Shown: positions 32,879-44,630, counted from the stretch's first letter. The stretch: 64,000 nt of DNA from Clitopilus passeckerianus (GCA_944990035.1 CALYLX010000023.1:124001-188000), one strand, 5' to 3'. The notes: generated from the letters alone by a model not told the origin. Program-made: numbers and translations.

Positions 32879-34383
32879 TTAATATATTTCTGTGTCAACA
32901 ACGTTCATAAAATCAGCGATAACCCTACGAGTCAGACCCGTGCAATTGACCAACGCGAGGAGGTCAAGTTCATGGCCCATATCCATCCTTATCTCGAGGA
33001 ACTGAAGTAGTCTGTGTCGGTCGAAAGTTCGGTCGCAAGGGCTGTTATAAAAGGAATATGAGTATGGAAAGTCGCAATCATTGGCAATTATAGTTTGCAA
33101 TGATCGGAAGTGGTTTTGAGTGTCGCGGGCGATCTCAACGTACAGCCGTTGCGCTTCCCAATCTTGGTGTCCAAGGGAGATATCCAGGAGGCCAAAGTCG
33201 ACGCCCAAAAGGTGTAGTTCTCGAAGCGACGAGAGTCGCGCGAGGCCTCTCCAAAGACCCAGATCTAGGCGACGTGTATCGATAACGGCGTCCTGTACGT
33301 GATCCAGGTGAAAGACCGAAAGGAGGGAGCCGATTTCGTCGGAAGAGAAATCGCTATTCAGTGTGAAAGTGGGTGGAGAACCGGCCGAAATCTGTTCTTC
33401 ATGACTCTTGGGGTCGCTCCAGAGAGAAATGGAAGTGCGTCTCGTATCCGCATCCCGAAGAATTTCTAAGGATTTTTGGGCTGCCAATCCATTCATCCGA
33501 GCGTTCATGACTCGAATCATATCTTCTGAAGACACTCGGAGTGGTACGAAGCAGAAGTGCGCTCAGAGTAGGAGAGCCTGAGGTGGGACCTGACGGGAAA
33601 GGAGACGTGTTTGACAAAAATCGTGGCGAGGATGTATGATGTCTCCAGTGTGATCTCCTTCAAAAACGAGCATCTTACAGGGATCGTATTTCTCGCTGAC
33701 CATGCCATGTCTCGACCCGAAATATGTTTGAAGACACGTCCGAGGTAGAGCTCTCGGAGGAGAGGCATGAACGATAGAAGGGGTATAAAGGTGGGGATTG
33801 CGACCTGAACAGCCGACGGATCAGCTTCCAGCTCTATTCTGAGGCAGGAGAGTTTCGAGAAGAATGGGTTTATGGAATTTGAAGGCCATTGGAAGTTGCA
33901 GTTTTGTAGCCGGACTGCCGAAGCTCTGCTGACAACGTCTCGACAAAAGTCACAGTTAAGGAGCTGGGGCCGGGGGGTTCGGAGCTGGACGATCAACTGC
34001 GCATCCTGGCTTCGCTTGATCATATCCAAGGCACAATGGTAGTTACGGAAATTTGGAATGGTCCAGAGGATTGAGCGGCCTAAAGCAAGCTCCCGCCAAT
34101 AAGAACATATATGCGTGGTTTCAAAGATCCATGCATGGGGTTGGCGTCCGGGCGTGGGTTCGAGTTCGAACCTGTCATCATCAAAAGCAAGAAGCTCGAA
34201 GATGCAGCACAGTATCTTCGGAGGAAGCTGATAGACGAGGCAGTGGATCCTATAATGGGGCTTGGAATCGTAGGTTTGCCCGTCATGGTTTGCCAGTATA
34301 TCCTGAGGTCTCCAGACACGATTGTCAAGAGTCTTCATCATGTGCCAGTAGTCGGATATATACGTGAGATAAAGTTTGATCAA
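32879..34383 (-). pseudogene. F-box/LRR-type protein, second tandem copy, frameshifted
   Basis: Two overlapping frames (34383-33517 and 33535-32879) together cover a paralogue of the gene at 34325-36100. The F-box-like part is LPPKILCCIFELLAFDDD, followed by HICSYWRELALGRSILWTIPNFRN and leucine-rich segments (LLRELYLGRVF, SLRELHLLGVDFG). It ends in LTRRVIADFMNVVDTEIY. The frame changes near 33530 without a credible intron, so the copy is broken or misassembled. It lacks the N-terminal coiled coil of its neighbour and begins within the neighbour's 3' end, as expected after a tandem duplication that lost the 5' part. Confidence 0.7.
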
Positions 34384-36100
34384 TTTCTGTGTGAACGACC
34401 TTCCGAAAGTCCTCTATGACTTGATTGGTCAAGCCCGTGCAATAGTGCAACACAAGCCCATCGAATTCGAATCCTGTGTCCTTCCTAATCTCAAGGAATT
34501 GAAGTAGTCGGTGCCGATCGAAAGTTTGGTCCTGAAGTCGTTGATTGACACAGGATGCATATTCCTCTCTGGGAATAAATGACTTCGAGGCTGGCGGAGA
34601 GTGTGCACAGAGGGAATGGCACGGGGGGAACTTGCAGCCATTTGCACAGATCGTTGATAAGGACTGGAAGTAGCTTTGGTCGTCGTCTGCAATCTCGATG
34701 AATGAGACTAGATCTTGCATCTTCCAGTCCCTGTCGCGAGGACGGATATCTAAAAATCCGAAATCAATATGGCGGAAAATAAGGTTTCGGAGGGATGGAA
34801 GCCGTGCAACGGATCTCCAAAGAGGAAGGTCGAGAAACGGTGTATCGAGAAGGAGACTTTCGATTTGGGCTAGATGGAAGATAGAGAGGAGGGAACTGAT
34901 GGTTTTCAGGCTGAAACCACCAGCGAGACTGACGTTTGGAGGGGTACAAATCCTGAAATACTCATCGTTATAGGTGTGAGGCTCCGTCCAAAGGCCAATA
35001 GAAGTACGACCGGTCTCTGCATTCCTAAAGATTGCTAGGCAACGTGGTGATGCTAAAGTCTCGATCCGAGTATTCAACACGCGTACCATCTCTACGCATG
35101 CATCGATAGTGCTAGGAGGGGTGGTCGTTGAAGTATCCGAGAACTGGAAGCGAACCCAGGGGGGGAAGGAAAGGTGTTTGATCAATACCATGCCGTGGTT
35201 GTAAGACGTTACTAAAGTGAGCTCCCTTAGGTTGAGCATTTGCACTCGGACTTTGTTTGCTTCTGACCACATTAAATCCTGCCTAGATAGATGGAAGAAT
35301 ACTCGTCCGAGGTAGAGCTCTGCTAGGTGAGGTAACAGCGATAGGAGGGGTAGGAGGGTAATGATTGAAACCTGAGAGCGCTCTTCGGCCCTCCACCACC
35401 ATGGCTCATCTAAAAGCTCTATTCTGAGCGAGGATAATTTGGAGAAATGCTCTACAAAGCTTCGATTCCACCGGAAGTTGAGGTTCCGTAGCCAGATTCT
35501 TTCAACTCTTGAGCCCATAATCCGGGAGAACTCGTTTCTGACCAATCTAGACGTAGGTCGCTTGGCCTGGAGTTGAATGGTCAAAGGTCGGCCACGATTG
35601 CGCTGAATCATTGCAATGGCGCAAGCGGGGTTACGAAAGTTTGGGATGGACCACAGGATTGGATGGTCCAAAGCAAGGTCTCGCCAGTAGGAGCATATGT
35701 GGGTGATCTCAAAGATCCAGGCGTAAGGCTTCCTGTTCGATGAAGAATCGAACTGTTTCTCGTCGAGAGCGAGAAATTCAAAGATACGGAGCATTAACTC
35801 GACGGGAAGCTGCGAGATGAGGTTGGCAGCTCGGTAGGGAGGCCTTGAATCCTTTGTTGGCGACACGACTGACATGTTGCGATTCGCTTCCCAAGACTTC
35901 CATTCCCGACCGTCCAGAGTCTTAGTATTCTGTCGAGGAATGCCAAACCGCTCGAAGTCGTCTTCGATTCCGGCTTTCTTTGTCTCAGCTTCTAGAGCCA
36001 ACAGGACGAGCTTCAGGTTCTCTAAGGAGGTATTAGTATTCACAGACGGTAAACATACATTCAGCTTATTGCGCGAACCTTCTTCGTCATTGATTATCAT
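34325..36100 (-). CDS. F-box protein with leucine-rich region
   Basis: An intact single-exon frame of 591 residues. A short coiled coil (LKLVLLALEAETKK) precedes the F-box LISQLPVELMLRIFEFLALDE near residues 93-113. Then come HICSYWRDLALDHPILWSIPNF and irregular leucine-rich segments to the end. F-box proteins recruit substrates to SCF ubiquitin ligases through Skp1; mushrooms have very large families with unknown targets. A tandem partner lies directly downstream on the same strand, overlapping its last 60 bases. Confidence 0.85.
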   Translation of the reverse strand: MIINDEEGSRNKLNVCLPSVNTNTSLENLKLVLLALEAETKKAGIEDDFERFGIPRQNTKTLDGREWKSWEANRNMSVVSPTKDSRPPYRAANLISQLPVELMLRIFEFLALDEKQFDSSSNRKPYAWIFEITHICSYWRDLALDHPILWSIPNFRNPACAIAMIQRNRGRPLTIQLQAKRPTSRLVRNEFSRIMGSRVERIWLRNLNFRWNRSFVEHFSKLSSLRIELLDEPWWWRAEERSQVSIITLLPLLSLLPHLAELYLGRVFFHLSRQDLMWSEANKVRVQMLNLRELTLVTSYNHGMVLIKHLSFPPWVRFQFSDTSTTTPPSTIDACVEMVRVLNTRIETLASPRCLAIFRNAETGRTSIGLWTEPHTYNDEYFRICTPPNVSLAGGFSLKTISSLLSIFHLAQIESLLLDTPFLDLPLWRSVARLPSLRNLIFRHIDFGFLDIRPRDRDWKMQDLVSFIEIADDDQSYFQSLSTICANGCKFPPCHSLCAHSPPASKSFIPREEYASCVNQRLQDQTFDRHRLLQFLEIRKDTGFEFDGLVLHYCTGLTNQVIEDFRKVVHTEIDQTLSHVYIRLLAHDEDS

Positions 36101-36369
36101 TGAAATGACAAGTAATACTCAGAAACCAAGAGTAGTTCGAATATGTAGGTACTGTCAAAACCAAACAGCTGAGACTAGCCGAGCGACATGGCCACTCGTG
36201 ACACAGCCGGCCCTAAATCAATAAAAGGGCCTTCGAGCTTGCAAGTGGTACAACTAACACCAATAGGAAATCCGGCCCAATGAAATAATTCGAGCCTTCA
36301 ATGGAGGACTGCATTGAGTTTTGATTTAGCCATGCAACATTCGGGGCGACCCAACAAAAAACATTGTAA

Positions 36370-37527
36370 TCATTCCGGAACCCAACGAATCCTACCAAAC
36401 GGCGTTTTCTCCACCCCCTCCTTGCTTCCCTTCTTCACTTTGAATGCCACTTCATAAATTCCGACTTTGAATTCTTCTCCCTCCACCTCCTCCAACCAAG
36501 CTCTCTGGGCTTCGTCCTTGGGCAAACTCAGAACGAGATTTGGCCCATTCAGAGCTTGATGGACTGTGTTGAGTGACCAAGTAATCGAGGTTTCTGACGA
36601 AGAGGTAGGCGACGTGCCGATGACCGAGGTGAGCTTCGCAGAGAGTGTCTCGAGAGAGGCCGATGAGGGTGTGAGGAGAAGGATATGGAATATCCTGATT
36701 GCTTGGGACGGATGCGTCGTGTTTTCTGGTGTTGTAGGAACCTTCGTAGGCAGTGATAGTTAGTGAGCTAGAACATGTGTGATGATGGAATCAAACTTAC
36801 CCTCCATTCCCTAGGAGTAACATCTCCACAGTAGAAGGGTAGAACACCTCCTTCGTCTGCGGAGGCAGGAGATGTTATAACCCACTTCAACAATCTGCCA
36901 TCCGGTCTCTGTCTCCCTCCCTCGACTTCGGCTTTGTAAAGCCCGTTGGAGTTGCCTTGTTTCTTTGCACGTTCGTTGATGGTCTCCGAGATTCGTTTCT
37001 CGCCTCCTGCAATTGTGCGTCAGTGAGTGCTCAATCAACCCTGATAATCGGTTAAAGGCGAGATGTCCCCACCTTGACGAGGAAATAGCACGCCGTTGCC
37101 CAGGAAAGCAAAGTCGATCCAGCCAGGAGACTTTTTTGCCCAATTGTGGGACTCTCGACGTTCTCTCTCTGGAGAGCCTGGAGGGTAGGAGGAGGCAGGA
37201 TTCGTGAAGGAGAGTAACTCGAGATATACGCCATCTCCCAAAAGCTGATTTACTGGTTCGCATCATTCTTTGGGAATGATAAGGGTTGAGGTACCCACCA
37301 CAAGGCTGTTGGCTGTCAGTCCATCGGTATGAGTGCCACCCTGGATGACTCTAAACAATGGCGTCAGTTTCATGTTGCCGATCGAGAGAATTGCGAAAGT
37401 GCGAAAGTGCGTACGTGAAGCCCAGATCTCGGAATTGTTGTGCAGTCTCTTCAACCGTACCGGGAGGTGTAAGATGAACGATGTGGTCAAGGACTTTGGT
37501 GTTAGGCGTCTTCAAGGCGGATGCCAT
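36370..37527 (-). CDS. Glyoxalase-like domain protein (Glyoxalase_3 type)
   Basis: Five exons restore one frame: 37527-37415, 37350-37299, 37244-37073, 37006-36801 and 36741-36370. The start is MASALKTPNTKVLDHIVHL. The fold signatures are LDHIVHLTPP, FRDLGFTVIQGGTHTDG, LGDGVYLELLSFTNP and PGWIDFAFLGNG. The second half has LLKWVITSPA, VLPFYCGDVTPREWR and the end GRIRWVPE. The family belongs to the vicinal oxygen chelate superfamily, but its reaction in fungi is not established. It is divergently placed to the carboxypeptidase gene, with about 720 bp between the starts. Confidence 0.85.
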
Positions 37528-38250
37528 GTTACGCCTACTCCCTGTCAAGCTATGATCGTCAAGAAGTCTTGCTTGCAAGCACGGAATAAAGCAAGAGATC
37601 GTGGGCGATCCAGCCAAGTTATTCGTCAAGGGCTATCCCGGTATTCAGATGGTGACCAGAAAGCAACCAGGAGGCAATCAGTGGGGTACCAGTTGCCTTC
37701 TACGACATAAGCGAATGTAGACGCCATGAATGTGACCAGTTACGCCATTTGGTACGATATGACCAACAATTAGGTTGAATCAGCCTCGAGGCAGGTTCAA
37801 GGTCAGCGAAGCACTGCCTGGGTTGGCGACATTTGGCGAGGCCCCAAGAGGTCTTTGCTTCTTGTCCTCGGCAGATTCGTCTTTGTACAGAGATCTTCGG
37901 GCGTTTTTTAATAGGTAGCCGGGAAATCAGGGCATCGCCCACATACGACGGGGCTTTAGGGTTTTTGACCGTCACGAAGGCTGTCGAAGAAACAATAGTC
38001 TTCTGGGTACTGAAGCAGCTATATTAGTCGACGTTAGAGGCTTTTGAGCAGCGAAATAGTCATATTTTCGCGAGGTTCGCTGTTCAGATCGTCCTGTTGC
38101 TCTCCGAGTGAATGGTGGAAGTACCAGAGCGCGTCCGGCACCCGGCCCTAACATACACCACGAGCACGTGACTCTTCCCCGACATGCTTGGGTGCAGCAG
38201 CTGCGTAACCTGATCCCAGCCCTACTCGAGGTTGTCTTCAAACCACAATC
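37528..38250. other. Shared upstream region of glyoxalase-like and carboxypeptidase genes
   Basis: A divergent promoter region of 723 bp with no gene seen. It contains an E-box (38165-38170). Confidence 0.5.
38163..38172 (+). promoter_or_regulatory. E-box CACGTGAC upstream of carboxypeptidase gene
   Basis: GCACGTGACTC lies about 85 bp before the carboxypeptidase start. CACGTGAC is the extended site bound by bHLH factors such as Cbf1 and Pho4 in fungi. A single match can occur by chance. Confidence 0.3.
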
Positions 38251-40173
38251 ATGAAGACAATCAGCCTAGTCCTTCTGTCATACCTTGCGGCTACAGCTCA
38301 GCCAGCGCTGGGAAGCCCGGCTTCGCCCCAGCAAGTGCCATTGACCTCACCCTTCCACTCGAAGTTGCCACTAGGAAGACCTGGTGGTTGGAGATGGCAA
38401 CAGCAGATCCAAGAGAGCGAGAAGCTTGCTGAACAGTTCTTGGGCGATGCGAAGAAGGCCGTATTGAATGGCAAGAAGAACTTGGAGAAGTGGTGGCATC
38501 AAGGCAAAGAATATATCAAGGAGAATGGGTTGCTCTGTCAGTTGCTCTCCTTTCGTGGGGTTTCGACATGATTCTGACCAAGTTTATAGATGAAATCGTT
38601 TCTTCAAAGCCGTTTGAAGGCTACCAACTGAGGGTCACAGAGCCTCAGCTATGTGATCCCTCTGTCAAGCAGGCTTCAGGTTATCTCGACATTGCTGATG
38701 ATAAGCACCTGTTCTTCTGGTATGTGGTTGATATCTGGATGGATGCTAACTTCTGCTGACATACTCGATTCTGCAAGGTTCTTTGAAGCTCGTAACAAAC
38801 CTGCCGACGCTCCCGTACTTCTCTGGCTCAACGGAGGACCTGGCTGCTCGTCGTCAACTGGACTCCTATTCGAGCTAGGCCCCTGTAACATCGCCAATGA
38901 TGGCAAGAATACCACTTTCAATCCCCACTCATGGAACAATGATTTCAACATCATCTTCCTCGACCAACCTGTTAACGTTGGTTACTCTTACGCGGACAAC
39001 GGCAACTCCGTCAACAATTCCCCCGCAGCAGGCGTCGACGTTCATGCATTCCTACAGCTCTTCTACAAGCGCTTCCCCCAATATGCGGATGCACCGTTCC
39101 ACATTGCTGCCGAGAGTTACGGTGGCACATATGCTCCCAACTTCGCCAGCGTCATCCACAAGGCCAACAAGAACCTTGCTCTGGCGCCTGTGCCCGGAGT
39201 CAGGCATATCAACCTTGCATCCGTTGTTCTTGCCAATGGCTTGACGGACCCGTACATTCAGATGGCCTCAATCCCTGACTACGTCTGCGATGGGCCCTAC
39301 CCCGTCTATCCCGACCCGAATGGGCCCCAATGCCAGGCGCTGAGGACGAAAGTTCCGACATGCCAACGGTTGATCAAAGCCTGCTACAACTACGATTCGA
39401 AGTTCTCCTGCGTTCCTGCTCAACTCTACTGCAACACCCAGCTCATGGGTCCTCTCATCCGTATGTCCATATATCCTACCACCGACGCCGTTGCACGTAT
39501 TCATCACTTCCTTTTTGCCTTTGCTAGAAACTGGTCTCAACCCCTACGACGTTCGCCGCAAATGCGACCGCTCTAAGGATGGCCAGCTCTGCTACCGCCA
39601 GATGGAGTGGATTGAAGTTTGGATGAATGATCCCAAGAACAAGGCTGCCCTCGGTGTTCCTCCTGCCATGGAGTTCCAGTCGTGCAACATGCAAGTCAAC
39701 CAGGCCTTCACCATGGCTGGCGACGGCATGCACAACTCCGCCAAGCTCCTGACCGAACTCGTCAATGAGGGCGTCAGGCTTCTGGTATATGCTGGTAACG
39801 CTGGTACGTCTCCCTAAAAATCCCGTCAAACACCTTCTTAATCGTCTTTGTAGACATGATGTGCAACTACCTCGGCAATGAACGATGGGTCGACGAACTC
39901 GAGTCTGTCTACAGCGGCGAGTTCAAGCGCAGGAAGTCTACTCCTTGGACTACGTCCGCCTCTGCCAAACAAGTGGGTGAGGTCAGAGTTGCTGGTGCTG
40001 GTGCCGGAAATGTCACTTTTGCCAACGTCTTCGAGGCGGGACATATGGTTCCGTACGATCAGCCTGAGGCTGCTTTGGTGAGCACATCGCTATGATACCG
40101 TAAATGATATGATGCTGACGATGGGGCTTCTTAGGATTTGATCACGAAGTGGGTGCTCAACAAGGAGTTCTGA
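38251..40173 (+). CDS. Serine carboxypeptidase (peptidase S10, carboxypeptidase Y-like)
   Basis: A secreted or vacuolar enzyme that removes C-terminal residues. Six exons: 38251-38536, 38590-38719, 38778-39460, 39528-39803, 39854-40077 and 40135-40173. The signal peptide is MKTISLVLLSYLAATAQPALG, followed by a propeptide with a charged helix. S10 hallmarks are LLWLNGGPGCSSSTGLL, the oxyanion region, the nucleophile in AESYGGTYAP, Asp in the segment starting NADMMCNYLGN and His in EAGHMVPYDQP. Cysteines around CDRSKDGQLCY fit the family disulfides. Total length is about 545 residues, usual for this group. Confidence 0.92.
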
Positions 40174-41116
40174 ATGGTCGAGTCACAGGAGCGGACAAAC
40201 TATTACACAATTTAACGATCTAGAGGGAGCTTTCAATGTGTTATTTATCCGGTTACCACTGATCATCTACTTAACATATCATTGTACGATTCAACGTTTA
40301 TTTAACAGAGATCTTACTTTGCACATCCCACCTTCGATTGGCAGAACAGTTTTCGACGATCTCCAGGTTCCTGCACGAAGGCCAAGGCGTTCGTTGATGG
40401 ATGGCCTCTACAATAGTTGCCTTGTGGACAAACGATGAAAGATAGGAGTCGGCCGATATCATCAGCTTGTTCATCATGGATGTCGAATGTTCAATGTTTA
40501 AACCGTGATCATCAGCAATGATCTACAGAACACAATTGCCCGGAAAGACCTTGGCGCTCCCATCTGTACCTGCGGGTCCGGAGGACATTGATACCCATAA
40601 CCACGACAGTGATTCACCGGACATTCGAGAAAGCATGCCGAATTGTTCATTCGAAGCGGTGTCCATTCTTAACAGATGTATATTGTGATTTGAGTGGGTA
40701 GGCTAATCTATGAATGCGAATGATACGTTACCAATGGACCAAAAGTACAAAGACAAGAGATGTGGGGATGCTACAAGTGATGGAGCTGTCTTCGCGAACA
40801 CACGAAGGAAACCCTAGGGGAATGAGAAAGGAAGAAATGATGGAGGGAACGAAGGGTATATAATATTTACAGGTGAAGACGAAGAGGAGGCTGCAAAATG
40901 TCGTGAAAATCATATCTGTACAGGAGCATATGTATAGGAAAGGCATATTGTATTTCATGAGAGGTCATAAAGGAGTCAAAGTTGTTCAAACGACGGCCTT
41001 GGGTATCCAAGAAAGGAGGCCAGTCGACAGGGGTGGGCGAAATTGAATGGGATAAAAATAATACAAGCAGAAGACATGGTGGAAGAAGATAAGTATGGGG
41101 GAGTGAAGCATCGAGA
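40174..41116. other. Convergent 3' intergenic region
   Basis: Between the convergent carboxypeptidase and HMG-box genes; A/T-rich, no gene or repeat recognised. Confidence 0.5.
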
Positions 41117-42652
41117 TCAATACGTCGGCTGAACGAAATCCCCATGACCCATTTGCTGATCGAAGTTGTAGTCGAAATTCTGGAGAGCAAACATGTCTTC
41201 GGGGAAACTGGACGCGTACGTGTCTTCGGAGGAAGAAATAAAAGGCGGGTAGAACATGTCGGTGGTGGGGCTTTCGACTGGGGTGGGGAGTTGGATAGAA
41301 GCGGTGTCGCTGCCAATAGGTAGTGACCAGAGGTCGCTGGAAGACCAGTTATTGAAGGACGAAGAATATTGAGAGTCTCCGCTGGATTCAGGACCATGTT
41401 GCGATGTGTAGTCGGGGTACTGTAGGGACTGCGTCTCGAACAAGGTGGACCCTGCCGGTGGGGTCCAGGTAGGAGGATGCTGAGAGTCGGAAAGTTGACC
41501 ATTCCAGTTGGCCAACGTCGAAGATGACATCGTGAGTGTTGGGGGGATGTAATCCGTGGATGAGGTTGCGATAGATAGGTTACTTGGCTCGCGGTACAGC
41601 TGAGGAGCACAAAGAGCGCCGCCAAGCGGCTCCTCCGGAGTATAATAACCATCGACGGTCTGCTGAAGAGATATGGTCAGTAAATTCCGCCCAGAAATTG
41701 AAAAAAAAATTGTACTAACATGCATGTAGCTTGCGCCGTAATTCTGATCCTCCCAGGTCAATGTGGAGTCCATTTCGTTGATTGGGGATCGAATGGAAGG
41801 CCGTCCCATAACCGAACGAGACCTCTTCATGTTCAGCTTAGGTCCGCCTAGGAACTGTGGCTGTTGACCATAAGGAAGGCTAGGGACAGACGCAGATCGA
41901 CGGCGGCCAGCCTTCACAGAGGCCACATCGCCGGAAGGGGGTAAACAGGGTGAAGGAAGGGGGTTGAGTGAGAACTCTGGAGTTTCTGATGACAAAGGGT
42001 AGGATAAAGGGGAGGTGTAATCTGAGTCGTCTCCAAGAGTCGTCGGAGGGGGGGTGGGATGAGCCGATTCGAAGAAGTCTGAGGGAGGTTTGTTCGATGA
42101 GAGGCTGCGTTTCTTTGAAGACTTTCGTTTGGCAGGTTTAAATCGATAGTTGGGGTACATTTTGGCATGCGCCTTCCTCTCGACGTCCGCGAGGTCGATG
42201 TAATACTTCTTTTCGTTTGGAGTGAGTGAATTCCACGCTTCAGCAGCCTTTTTCGACACCGTCTTATCTGCTGGGGCAACCCCACGGAGACGACGAACCC
42301 GTTTCTTTTTTGGGTCACAGTTGAGTTTGGCGAAGTTGCAACGGAAGATGATGAAAGGGTTTCGAGGCCTTGCAACCCATTCGGGGTCACGACGTTGGTC
42401 CGGCTCGTCCTTGGAAGGCGCGTCAGAGCACGATTTGACTAGTGCAGGGGGTGTAGCAGGGGGAGAGCTCTTGTCATGGGGAGGGAAGTCGGAAATATGA
42501 GTCTGGTTGAGTGTCGTCACCAATGGTCGAAGGAGAGCAGCGTCGAGGATGATGTCGTCTTCCCCTTTGACGGGAGACCAGCCATAGACTTGCGACATTG
42601 AAGGAGTCATGTTCTGGGAGGGTTGGAAAATATTGCCCGATAAAATACCCAT
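41117..42652 (-). CDS. HMG-box transcription factor
   Basis: The coding frame runs from 42652 (MGILSGN; an alternative start is MTPSMSQVYG at 42610) to 41117. One in-frame intron lies at 41719-41663 (gttagt to ttcag, 57 bp) after SYMH. The HMG box lies near residues 95-170: RPRNPFIIFRCNF, KTVSKKAAEAWNSLTPNEKKYYIDLADVERKAHAKMYPNYRFKP. A basic KRKSSKKRSLSS nuclear-localisation-like tail follows. The rest is low in complexity, rich in Ser/Pro/Thr, with an acidic hydrophobic end. HMG-box factors of this class act in mating, filament or fruit-body programmes in basidiomycetes; which one this is cannot be told. Confidence 0.88.
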   Translation of the reverse strand: MGILSGNIFQPSQNMTPSMSQVYGWSPVKGEDDIILDAALLRPLVTTLNQTHISDFPPHDKSSPPATPPALVKSCSDAPSKDEPDQRRDPEWVARPRNPFIIFRCNFAKLNCDPKKKRVRRLRGVAPADKTVSKKAAEAWNSLTPNEKKYYIDLADVERKAHAKMYPNYRFKPAKRKSSKKRSLSSNKPPSDFFESAHPTPPPTTLGDDSDYTSPLSYPLSSETPEFSLNPLPSPCLPPSGDVASVKAGRRRSASVPSLPYGQQPQFLGGPKLNMKRSRSVMGRPSIRSPINEMDSTLTWEDQNYGASYMHVSTIFFSISGRNLLTISLQQTVDGYYTPEEPLGGALCAPQLYREPSNLSIATSSTDYIPPTLTMSSSTLANWNGQLSDSQHPPTWTPPAGSTLFETQSLQYPDYTSQHGPESSGDSQYSSSFNNWSSSDLWSLPIGSDTASIQLPTPVESPTTDMFYPPFISSSEDTYASSFPEDMFALQNFDYNFDQQMGHGDFVQPTY

Positions 42653-43830
42653 TTATTATGGCGGCCATTTGGGCCACCTGGAAGACGGACTGTGCGCTGC
42701 ATTATTGTCAAAGGATAAATTCCTTTGCGAGATTGGAGATGCTTTGGCTTGGGTCGGCGGCCGTGTCGATCACGATCGAATCTCGCTGAACCAGTACGCT
42801 TGGTTCAATATTCCCCTTTTCAGTGCAAAATCGAGGGGTGTGACCTTGGGTGTGGCCCAATCCGGGGCAAATGAGATCCATCTCGCCTGACAATTGCACC
42901 CAGTGGCCTTTGTTGGGACCAATCACCCCAAACCGGAAACTGTGACGCTTTTACGTTCTATTAACTGAAGGCTTGTAAACGCCGCATTAGCCTCTTCTCG
43001 CCGATCCATGATTGTGAGTGCTATGCGCCACACTATGTTATCCCGAGTACGTGCGTAAAGGACACTTTCATTAACGCGGGAAAGGACTGTATTCACAAGG
43101 TATAATCTTGGTCGAGGGATGTTGAATTTTGATTGGGAAATTCACCGAAACAGAAAATTTCAAATTTTTCTTTGCGCGGGAATTCTGATGATTTATTTGT
43201 GAAATTTCCTCCGGATCTCTCGTGAATCGAGCTTGCATTGTTACTCCAAAGCAGAAATCGAAAAACGTAGCACTCCCATGAGCCACAATGCATGCCAAAG
43301 CTGTGGTATGAATTCGATTGGATGTTCCATGGAGAATTCGGTCTCTCACTTTGACCCCAAAACGGCTGATGACATGTGGTCGTTGCTTTGATGGAGATAA
43401 GCCTTCGAACCATCCCAATTTCAGCTCTCGTCCCTATTCTTTTCCATTTCTTTGGACCTACCGACGTGGGATTTAATCCACACCTCAGTTTCAGCTGGCT
43501 GACTGGCAGAAAGCATTCGTCTCGAGTGGTCGGAGTTGAATATCAGGAAATCAAAAATGGATATTTCTTTCATATCCTAGCTTCATGCTGAAGGGCTTGA
43601 AAACGCTCGTACTGGCACGTTTGCGTCGCAGAATATAGTTCACACCCTCAAGATAGTTTGAGACGCAATCTCGAGACGGCCCCTTCGGCAAATTGGTTAC
43701 TTGCCTTGATTACAGATTTACACTTCGTTGCTTTGATACCCGATAGGGACACTGTAAACGCCGACGAGTAGCCAGCGTCGGCCTGAAACTGTTCTCTATC
43801 GTTCCCGCGAAGGTGTGCCAAGGTGTCCTG
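42653..43830. other. Intergenic region upstream of HMG-box gene
   Basis: Nearly 1.2 kb with no convincing gene. It includes the HMG-box gene promoter. Several short frames lack homology to anything I recognise. Confidence 0.5.
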
Positions 43831-44630
43831 TTCTCCACTCTTTTTTTTTTTTTTTTTTGGTGGAGCCGTTAAAGGTTCAGACAGCAGACAACGTCTGCTT
43901 CTTCGCCAGGCTGTGAAAAGGGAGTTGCACCCTTTGAGAAGAATTGAAGCCACCCCGGGGAAATGCGTTACGCACACCTCATGAAAGGTAGTGTGGGACT
44001 ACGGTTTCACTGGTCGCCGAAGCTATCCCAGACCCCGTTTACCCACTAAAACCCCGGTCTGCCCTATCCAGTCTACGGGCAGATCTTCTTTGTTCGCAAG
44101 TACGCGGCCCCAGGCCCTGAGGACTTTGTTCTTTTGGAGGGCTCTTGGGCCAAACTTCTTTCTGTTTGTCATCAGGCTTTCTACTTTGAGCCTTATGTTT
44201 AGTTTTCGCATTAGCATCTTTTCGATTGATTTCTGTGTGTCGTATTTTTGTGGAATGCCATCGTTTTGGATTACTCTTGTACACCTTATACACCAGATCA
44301 GGTACGCCGCTTCGGAGACGAGAATCCTTTTGAGCCTTGCTTTTCCTTGATTCCGTTCATCGTCTGGCGGCAGTGCGCATCCTAGGATTCCTGCTAGGCT
44401 TGGTTTGATCCATCTGCCGTACTCCGCTGGCCATATCTGTTTGGTTATTTCCCAAATGATCTCCTGGCCCGGGGCGCGGCATTCCGTAAGGATGTGTTCC
44501 ATTGACTCTGTTTCCGCGCAATGTTTACAAATTCCTCGGTCTTCATAGCCTCGGATACTTTGCCACCACTCTCCTATCTTGTACGTGCCATGTATGCATT
44601 TCCTTATGAACTCGCGGTGCTTCTCCACTC
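43831..44630 (-). mobile_element. 5'-truncated LINE (non-LTR retrotransposon) with poly(A) and target duplication
   Basis: The body (43841-44620) is flanked by the 10-bp direct repeat TTCTCCACTC (43831-43840 and 44621-44630). The 3' end is a pure 18-base A run (T on the plus strand, 43841-43858). The only coding part left is the C-terminal end of the ORF2 polyprotein, 44620-44023: HREFIRKCIHGTYKIGEWW, CKHCAETESMEHILTEC, then LKRILVSEAAYLIWCIRCTRV. This matches the zinc-binding region downstream of RT/RNase H in LINEs common in Agaricomycetes. The frame is open, with TSD and poly(A) unblemished, so insertion was recent. Confidence 0.92.

Noticed and set aside
31045..40173. A biosynthetic cluster made of the FAD monooxygenase, glyoxalase-like and carboxypeptidase genes
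   Set aside because: No backbone enzyme (PKS, NRPS, terpene synthase), transporter or cluster regulator lies nearby, and F-box genes intervene.
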